Shown here: piece by piece, positions 1 through 5,121 of the stretch | How positions within the stretch are numbered: the stretch's first letter is position 1 | How the letters are laid out: each line of letters starts with the position of its first letter | Origin: CAYXZL01 sp964469925 | GTDB lineage: Bacteria > Patescibacteriota > Gracilibacteria > Absconditabacterales > Absconditicoccaceae | Reading direction: 5' to 3' | NCBI GenBank assembly: GCA_964469925.1 | Contig: CAYXZL010000022.1 | Coordinates: forward strand, 1 to 5,121 | Length of the DNA stretch: 5,121 nt | Program-made: the position numbers and the translations under genes | Notes under the pieces: model-generated | Database searches by the model: none | The model's input: the letters and a program-made list of their open reading frames with translations, nothing else | What the model was told of the DNA's origin: nothing

Positions 1-1606
1 GTCTTATATCTGGATGTTTTTTTGGTAATGGTATATTGTGTTTGCGGTAAAACTCCAGTTCCTGTTTAATGATACGATAGGGGCGATCACTTATCTCACA
101 GATCAGAATCTTTTTGAGTATATCATCCGTTACAGTATTAATATTTGTAGGAATTTGGTCACCTTGTAGAGTATGAGTTCAATCTGGTACCACTGGATCG
201 ACACTATAATCACTTCGCTCATACCTCCCAACCTTTGCTTGCACTTTTTCTAGTTGGAAATACTCTTGTGCTATCGTCTCATTATATCCGAAAGGTGATA
301 GTGAGGGATGAAAGAATTCTCCCCATTCTCCGGTCTCTTGCATATGAGCTATGATTTTTACTGCGGTTTGTTCGTATTCGTGAGCAGTGTATTGCTTATT
401 AAGAATGCAATATTGGGCATCACGCAGTCATACACATGCAAACAGGTTCTTATTATTGGAAGGACAAAGCGACGAGTACAGGATATTTTCACACGACTTC
501 CACACAAAGTCACAAAACAATAGTTTATGACACTGATTCCCACAATTTTGTGCCTCATATATGAGTGAAGTTTTCTCTCACCAAGCAACATAATCATAGC
601 AATCCTTTGCATCTTCGATGATAGTACAATATTTGCATCATTCCAGAGAAATTCAATCAAAACAGAAATTTATATGTGAACTGTGATTTACACGGTCACC
701 AGAAACAAATCAAATGTTTCAAACTCATGAAACGCTTGGTCTTATTGATTCATGATATACTTTATTGCAAATTTCATCCTTCGTACGAATATTCAATATC
801 TTTGAAATTACTGTTTTGTATTCTTTTTCTTGGTATTGTTTGTTGAATATTACAAATTTCCCGTGATGGAGATTGGAGCATCAAAAACAATTTTCTAAAT
901 TACGGCAATTGATACAAAATGAAACAGAGTCACAATTAGAGCAATGCAAAGAATCAAATACATTGCGACTTTGCTTGATATCAATAGACTCATAACAATG
1001 TGAAGAGTTGTGAATAAAGGAACAATCGACACAGGATTCGCAGTCAAATATCTTATATCCATAGTAGCAATTATTACATCCATGAGTTTCAAAAATTAGA
1101 TATGAATTTTTTGTATGTCCTGCAAGATGGACATAATCTGAGTTTTCTAATTCAGTATGATCAGTTACAACATTACATCTTGGCACTTCTCTCATCAACT
1201 CATGTATTTGTTGAAAACAGCTTTTGTTGAAATCGTAGTCTCTACCATAGCTCTTTGGATCCCACTTATCACTCCACCAATACTTTTGATCGTAAACCTT
1301 ATACGGCCTATCTGGGTTGTAAGTCGAAATAATATCTCTGTATGATGCATCACATTTTCTTTTGTATAATTTTCTTTCATTACGAAACGCTAACCTCCTC
1401 CTCTGCCTTTCTTCGGGACATAACGTAGGTGTAGGTATTTGGAATTTTTTTCCAGCAAAAGTAGGAGATATTTTATCGTAAAATACTAGGTCAGACGCGT
1501 ATATAGCAAAGGGCTGTCAAGAAACACGACACTTTTTCCACTCTACAATAGCATCATTTGTCTGCTTTGCTATAAATTCGTATACTTCTGGTGAGGTATA
1601 GTGCAT
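1..1606 (-). CDS. Large Cys-rich CPR-family protein of unknown function, gene A (3' end outside window; code 25)
   Basis: The visible part encodes 535 residues in one continuous frame if TGA is read as Gly. Ten in-frame TGA codons occur, at residues 30, 242, 294, 296, 299, 318, 323, 343, 393 and 476, and there is no TAA or TAG. Function is unknown; I recognise the family as widespread uncharacterised Patescibacteria proteins. Residues 26-120 form a zinc-ribbon-like module with C26, C63 (in TLCPEER) and C85 (in KLYKRKC), followed by a WWSDKW motif. Residues about 165-245 are a dense CxxC-type region ending in CFGCSNL, followed by VIFNKQY. A second unit has CVGL and YCILNKQY (391-406), then TGEWGEFF (425-432) and SPFGYNE (437-443). 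A C-terminal module starts at C503 and runs through IPLPKKHPDIR to the window edge. No signal peptide or membrane segment is apparent. The start ATG is fixed by its match to gene B and is preceded by a weak purine-rich AGAAAG. The gene lies 62 bp downstream of B and is probably co-transcribed with it. Of the paralogues here, this looks closest to the family consensus. Confidence 0.92.
1538..1606 (-). repeat. Copy 1 of a 69-bp conserved gene start (gene A codons 1-23)
   Basis: The first 23 codons of gene A match the first 23 codons of gene B at 59 of 69 bases and 20 of 23 residues (MHYTSPEVYEFI, then KQTND, then EW). Most of the base differences are synonymous. Similarity falls sharply after codon 23. 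This is a coding repeat between paralogues, not a mobile element. Confidence 0.8.
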
Positions 1607-1668
1607 TAAATCTTTCTAACTAAAGGGGGCTATTTTCTCGTTACACGGTAGTCATTCTTTAACAACTT
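1607..1668 (-). other. Short intergenic gap between genes B and A
   Basis: This 62-bp gap separates the TAA of gene B from the ATG of gene A on the same strand. I see no promoter comparable to those at 3573-3601 and 3675-3703 and no strong terminator hairpin. Only a weak purine-rich AGAAAG lies five bases before the start codon of A. The simplest reading is co-transcription of B and A from the B promoter. Confidence 0.45.
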
Positions 1669-3546
1669 TTACAAAAATGTCTTATAAGCATCCTCGCTTA
1701 GCACGTCGTACGGGGTTTCTTGCGGGTATACTGAGATGATCTCTTTATGTGTCTTGCTACATGCTCTAAGACTATATTGTGTCTTAATTGCATTTTTAAT
1801 CCTCTTCTGATACCTGATATCCGGATGCAATCTTGGTAGCGGCAGTCCATAGTTTTTGTAGAATAACAATTCTTGTTTTGTTATTCTGAAAGGTCTTTTA
1901 GACTCCAAACATAGAATAGCTTTATCACATATTGAATCTTCACATTCATAGATAGAATCTGTTATATCACTTGCATCAATTGATGACATGTTGCCGGATA
2001 TAGATACTTCTGCATTTTCAGTTCTTCGCTTTATTGGTATTATCATTGAACCTCATAGAGAAAGGGTCGCCCTAGCTATCACTCAATCTTCTAAAATCTG
2101 TACCTCTCCATGGCCTTCACTATTAACCAACTCCCTTTCCCCGTTTTTGTGCACAAGGTATTTTATAGGATAGTAGTCATTCGCAATGCTGTCATTATAG
2201 GGGAAGGGTGCATATTGAGGCGAGAAAAACTCTCACCATTCACCTGTTCTCATCATATGTTGTATTACCTTAGGAGCTAGTTCACCGTATTCCTCTTTTG
2301 AATATTGTTTGTTAAGGATACAGTATTGTTTGTTTGCGATATCCGTAGAAGCAATGACATTTTTTACATTAAAAGGGACGTTAACTGTATAACAACTATC
2401 ACTTACTCACCAGAACAAATAGGATCCAAATAATAACCCCGAGGCAGTTGTATTCTGATCTGTACCACAACAGTTTAGTTCGTAGCACTTGTTCATGTTC
2501 CCTCATCGCGATGAGATATCCATATTGTTTTCGTTACCCGCATATGCGATCATTCTTTGCGAATACCTTGTATTCATACATCATTGGCTATCTTCGCATA
2601 ATATGGTGTTGTTACAATTAGTTAGATTGTTCCCTATTGAGTCTTCACAGTTTACCATTTTTAACCCTACGCGAGCTGTATGGTTTTTTTGCTTTTGGAA
2701 CTCCTGGCTTACACTAGCGATACTCTTGGAGTTGCCATTAAAGATAAAGCTTCGGTACTGCTCATATTCCACCTTGGTTACTGACTTGTTTCTTATACAG
2801 TACGACTCGTTTGTTAAGTTGCTGCACAGAATACAGTTGCTACATCAGCGACAATTATACAGAAACGCACTATCAGAACATTTTTGACAGTCTTCTGAAA
2901 AAAATACTCTGAAGCAATCTAATAGTCATATGCCTTCGTAGACTTGTTCTGACCCTATTACCTCAAATCCGTCTACAACTTTTTTAGAGTTAGCAACTCT
3001 TACACTATACATTACATCTTCACACATTCACCCATCAAAAACCATATAACAATTCTTAAATCATCCCGCGTTGTGTGTATAAAGACTGTTTTCCATTTCA
3101 CCTACAATTAATGCATGTTGTTTCGTTGTTTGTGCGAACAACTCATTAAATTGCTCCTGTATTGGTCTTGTTAAATCTACATCTTTCCCGAGCTGCGTAT
3201 TATCAACCTGGTCCGTCCATCTATAGGTGTCGGCTATTTTATAAAACGCCTCCGGATGATAAAAAGAAAACAATGTTTTTCCTGTCAATGAACATGTCGA
3301 CCTGTACAATTTTGTATCGTTCCTCCACATCAATCTCCTTATTTCTCTTGCTCTTGGAGATAATGTAGGTTTAGGCAGTGGGAACTTGACACCTCCTATA
3401 GTTGGCGACAAAAGATCTAATAGCCTTATGTCTCCAGAAAATATCGCGAAACGTTCTCCCGTCCGTGGACAAACTCTCCATTCAGCAATAGGATCATTCG
3501 TCTGCTTTGATATGAATTCGTATACTTCTGGTGAAGTGTAATGCAT
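1669..3546 (-). CDS. Large Cys-rich CPR-family protein of unknown function, gene B (complete, 625 aa; code 25)
   Basis: A complete frame of 625 residues ends at TAA. It contains ten in-frame TGA codons read as Gly, at residues 162, 173, 207, 234, 322, 348, 380, 438, 488 and 498. It is a paralogue of gene A with the same order of parts: an N-terminal module with C26, G30 and C85; a Cys-rich middle with FKNCYMVFDGG, CEDVMYSV, LLDCFRVFF and CRGCSNC; a second unit with YCILNKQYSKEEY and TGEWGEFF; and a C-terminal module (546-625) with YGLPLPRLHPDIR and KEIISVYP. The N-terminal module has Ser at residue 63 where gene A has the TLCP cysteine. The C-terminal module has few cysteines (C546, C596), so some predicted metal ligands are missing. 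No signal peptide or membrane helix is seen. The gene is preceded by a strong promoter (3573-3601), is divergent from the TrmB-like gene, and heads the B-A pair. The biochemical role is unknown; zinc binding is inferred from Cys spacing. Confidence 0.94.
3478..3546 (-). repeat. Copy 2 of a 69-bp conserved gene start (gene B codons 1-23)
   Basis: This is the partner of the repeat at 1538-1606. Both begin exactly at the start codon, and the upstream leaders are not alike, so the conserved block coincides with the coding sequence. This fixes the start codons of both genes. Confidence 0.8.
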
Positions 3547-3572
3547 CCAGGTGAATAAGAAATATAAACACC

Positions 3573-3601
3573 ATTATAGTCTCTTTTTTGTATTAACGCA
3601 A
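3573..3601 (-). promoter_or_regulatory. Sigma70-type promoter of gene B (and probably the B-A unit)
   Basis: Read on the minus strand, a TTGCGT -35 box (3596-3601) is followed by a 17-bp spacer and a perfect TATAAT -10 box (3573-3578). The expected transcription start is near 3566, giving a leader of only about 20 nt before ATG 3546. No Shine-Dalgarno sequence is visible in that leader. The box sequences and the optimal spacing are seen directly; promoter activity is inferred. Confidence 0.7.
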
Positions 3602-3674
3602 ACATACCATATCATATTTCCTTTTCATTGCAAGCACCAAGAATTTATTCTGTGATGAGTTCTTCACAACAATC

Positions 3675-3703
3675 TTGCGTTCCCTTGTCCTTTCTCTTAT
3701 ACT
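3675..3703 (+). promoter_or_regulatory. Sigma70-type promoter of the TrmB-family regulator
   Basis: On the plus strand, TTGCGT (3675-3680), a 17-bp spacer and TATACT (3698-3703) form a good promoter. The -35 hexamer and the spacing are identical to those of the divergent gene B promoter. The expected start near 3710 gives a leader of about 25 nt to ATG 3735, which supports that start codon over the later ATG at 3921. The two -35 boxes face away from each other and are 73 bp apart, leaving room for a shared operator. Confidence 0.65.
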
Positions 3704-3734
3704 GTTTTTAAACGTCTCTATTTTGTACTTGCCT

Positions 3735-4502
3735 ATGTCCATTGACGAGTTTTTCACAGGTCTTTGATTTAACTACAAGCAACAGCTGGTCTTTTTGACT
3801 TTGTATAAACTCGGCACTCAACCCGCCTCTACCGTTGCAAAGCACTGTGGCATTGAGAGAACTTGAGTCTACAAGATGCTTTTGGATATGGTAAAAGATT
3901 GATTAGTCTCTGAGACCATTATGAAAGGGGTTAAGCATTTTTTTATACCTAATCCAGAGGTATTAGTTGGATACATTCATAAGCAGCAAAAGATCTTAGA
4001 AACCCTAGAAACTTCGTATGAGTTTGTTGCACAAGAACTCACTCAACTTGAACAACAAAGATACCCGCATTTACCTAAGATTACACTTTATGATGGCATA
4101 TCTGGCGTAAAAAATCTCTATGAGGACATTTACTTCACTACGACGAACAACCACTATCTTGCTATTAAGTTTTTTGCTTCCAATACATTTGAATCACAGA
4201 CTTCTGTTAGTCAAACACTCAAAGACTATTCTCAAAACATCTTTGCAAGACTTAAATCCCATCATATCACTATTGATACTTATCTAGGGAACGGCATTTT
4301 GGTCATGGAACATATTAGCAAAGCAGCAAATATTGATAATCTCAATGAATTACCAGCAGGAAACTCAGCTATTAATCTTTTTGTTGTAGGAAAAGTCATC
4401 TATCTCATTATTTTCAAGTCGCTTCCTTTTGGGATCAAAATCGATAATGAGGACTTTGCCAATACAATGCACTTTTTCTTTGAGAAGCTGCAGCTGGAAT
4501 AA
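3735..4502 (+). CDS. TrmB-family transcriptional regulator (255 aa; code 25)
   Basis: The frame from ATG 3735 to TAA 4500-4502 encodes 255 residues with three in-frame TGA codons read as Gly (residues 11, 44, 56). Residues about 8-70 form a winged helix-turn-helix typical of TrmB proteins: a first helix (QQLVFLTLYKLG), then the ASTVAKHCGIERTGVYKML recognition region, then KDGLVSE and a wing leading to HFFIPNPEVL. Two of the TGA-encoded glycines sit at RTGVY and KDGLV, the latter a position normally Gly in the family. Residues about 72-110 are Gln/Glu/Leu-rich and probably a coiled-coil dimer linker. Residues 113-255 resemble the PLD-like TrmB effector domain (PKITLYDGISGVKNLYED near the start; FVVGKVIYLIIFKS and IDNEDFANTMHFFFE near the end). 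The ligand cannot be predicted. TrmB proteins are cytoplasmic DNA-binding sugar- or metabolite-responsive regulators. The downstream ATG at 3921 is a poorer start because it would drop the whole HTH. A promoter lies about 30 bp upstream, and no clear Shine-Dalgarno is seen. Confidence 0.92.
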
Positions 4503-4602
4503 ATGACGACTTTCTGATGCTTGTTTACTAAAACTTAGAAGGTCTCTTGGCCTTTTGGTATGAGGTCTATCTAACATGGCAGCATCTCACTCCCCTCCTG
4601 CT

Positions 4603-4637
4603 AGTCTACCGTCTTTGTCTAGACTGATTAGTTTTTT
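4603..4637 (+). terminator. Possible intrinsic terminator after the TrmB-family gene
   Basis: A 6-bp perfect inverted repeat (AGTCTA at 4603-4608, TAGACT at 4620-4625), extendable by one U-G pair, encloses an 11-nt loop. It is followed on the plus strand, after six bases, by a run of six T (4632-4637). The stem is short and AT-rich and the T-run is offset, so this is a weak call. The hairpin lies about 100 bp past the D stop codon and directly after the stop codon of gene E on the other strand, so it could serve the D transcript or, as RNA structure, the E transcript. Confidence 0.35.
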
Positions 4638-5121
4638 GAGCTTATTCTAAAGTTTTCTTTTATCCTCTCTAACCAGTGCTTTCTCGGCAACGGTAAACCG
4701 TGTTTCATGAGAAACTTATACTCCATAGGTGTAATGCGATAATAATTCCCCTGTTCGTCTTGGATAACTTTTTTCAAAATCTCTGTAGTGATTGTCCAGT
4801 TTCCCTGACCATCATATCACTCATATTGTCACAAATCACTACTTTTTACGACCTCCGCATTTGCTGGTATATCTACTTTGATCGGTTCATCTCTTCGCAG
4901 ATACCCTTTTGCGGTTACTTCTTCTTTCGTGAAACTGGGATCAATCAGATAAGCAGCTGTGTCGTTGAAATAGAAAGGATTCATACTCGCTGGGAAAAAT
5001 AGACCCAGTGATCACTCTTGCTCCATCTGTGCGAAGATCTCATCCACTTTCTCATATCGTTCTTCTTTGGTATATTGTTTGTTCAAGATACAGTATGACT
5101 TGTTTTTCAGTCAAATGCAGC
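4628..5121 (-). CDS. C-terminal part of a third Cys-rich CPR-family protein, gene E (5' end outside window; code 25)
   Basis: The visible part is 163 residues ending at TAA (4628-4630), with four in-frame TGA codons read as Gly (5111-5113, 5012-5014, 4829-4831, 4817-4819). It begins inside the second unit of the family with CIGLKNKSYCILNKQYTKEE, equivalent to CVGL/YCILNKQY in gene A and YCILNKQYSKEEY in gene B. It continues with LFFPASMNPFYFNDTAAYL, corresponding to the EFF/SPFGYNE stretch of A. It then has a tail of its own: KGYLRRDEPIKVDIP, a short WTITTEILKK segment, NYYRITPMEY and HGLPLPRKHWLERIKENF. The protein stops about 14 residues after LPLPRKH, whereas gene B continues about 50 residues past the same motif, so E lacks the last part of the C-terminal module. 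It converges with the TrmB-like gene (125 bp between stop codons). It belongs to the same family but a different subgroup from A and B. Function is unknown. Confidence 0.9.

Noticed and set aside
308..523. Short open frames on both strands inside gene A (308-523 plus, 358-660 minus, 1157-1345 plus, 1195-1380 minus)
   Set aside because: All are out of frame with the Cys-rich gene, which is continuous here when TGA is Gly. None has a start signal or a recognisable domain.
881..883. UGA as selenocysteine or as tryptophan (codes 4)
   Set aside because: There are too many UGA codons in unrelated genes for selenocysteine. Paralogue comparison places GGA, not TGG or Cys codons, at the equivalent positions, and TGG is used normally for Trp.
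2489..2887. 132-codon plus-strand open frame antisense to gene B
   Set aside because: It lies opposite a continuous code-25 gene with conserved family motifs and has no recognisable domain, so it is a shadow of that gene.
881..3063. Genes A and B as pseudogenes broken by many stop codons
   Set aside because: Every interruption is TGA and none is TAA, TAG or a frameshift. The interrupted sites fall on motif glycines, which fits recoding rather than decay.
3640..3651. AGAAT-TT-ATTCT palindrome between the two promoters as a regulator operator
   Set aside because: The arms are only 5 bp and AT-rich, easily expected by chance in this composition, and it does not resemble the known TrmB site pattern. 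It is not strong enough to annotate.
4547..4562. AAGG...CCTT inverted repeat (near 4540-4556) as a terminator
   Set aside because: The stem is only 4 bp and there is no proper T-run. The hairpin at 4603-4637 is a better candidate.
4700..5002. 100-codon plus-strand open frame with hydrophobic stretches
   Set aside because: It is antisense to gene E, whose frame carries the family motifs. The hydrophobic look arises from the complementary reading.

Overview
The window only makes sense if UGA is read as glycine (genetic code 25). That code is known from the candidate phyla Absconditabacteria (SR1) and Gracilibacteria (BD1-5), so the DNA most likely comes from one of these small, probably host- or episymbiont-dependent bacteria. 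I cannot separate the two phyla from this window. Under the standard code the region looks like fragments. Under code 25 it resolves into four clean genes with 27 in-frame TGA codons, no internal TAA or TAG and no frameshift. All three stop codons inside the window are TAA.

Layout: gene A (1-1606, minus strand, 3' end outside the window) and gene B (1669-3546, minus strand, complete, 625 residues) are tandem paralogues of a large Cys-rich protein family that I recognise as common and uncharacterised in Patescibacteria/CPR genomes. A 188-bp divergent intergenic region (3547-3734) carries two well-formed sigma70-type promoters, one for B on the minus strand and one for gene D on the plus strand. 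Gene D (3735-4502) encodes a 255-residue TrmB-family transcriptional regulator. All three of its UGA codons lie in the N-terminal helix-turn-helix part, so standard-code gene calling would lose the DNA-binding domain. Gene E (4628-5121, minus strand, 5' end outside the window) is the C-terminal part of a third member of the Cys-rich family. D and E converge on a short region with a terminator-like hairpin.

How the parts may work together: B and A are closely spaced on one strand (62-bp gap) and probably form a transcription unit driven by the B promoter. The TrmB-like protein is divergently transcribed from the same intergenic region, so it is a reasonable candidate regulator of itself and of the B-A unit. 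This is inferred from layout only. The molecular function of the Cys-rich proteins is unknown. Their architecture is a zinc-ribbon-like module at the N-terminus, a Cys-rich middle with two 'NKQY' units, and a C-terminal module that looks like a second copy of the N-terminal one.

No stretch longer than 300 bases lacks a gene. I saw no tRNA, rRNA, CRISPR array, insertion sequence or phage element.
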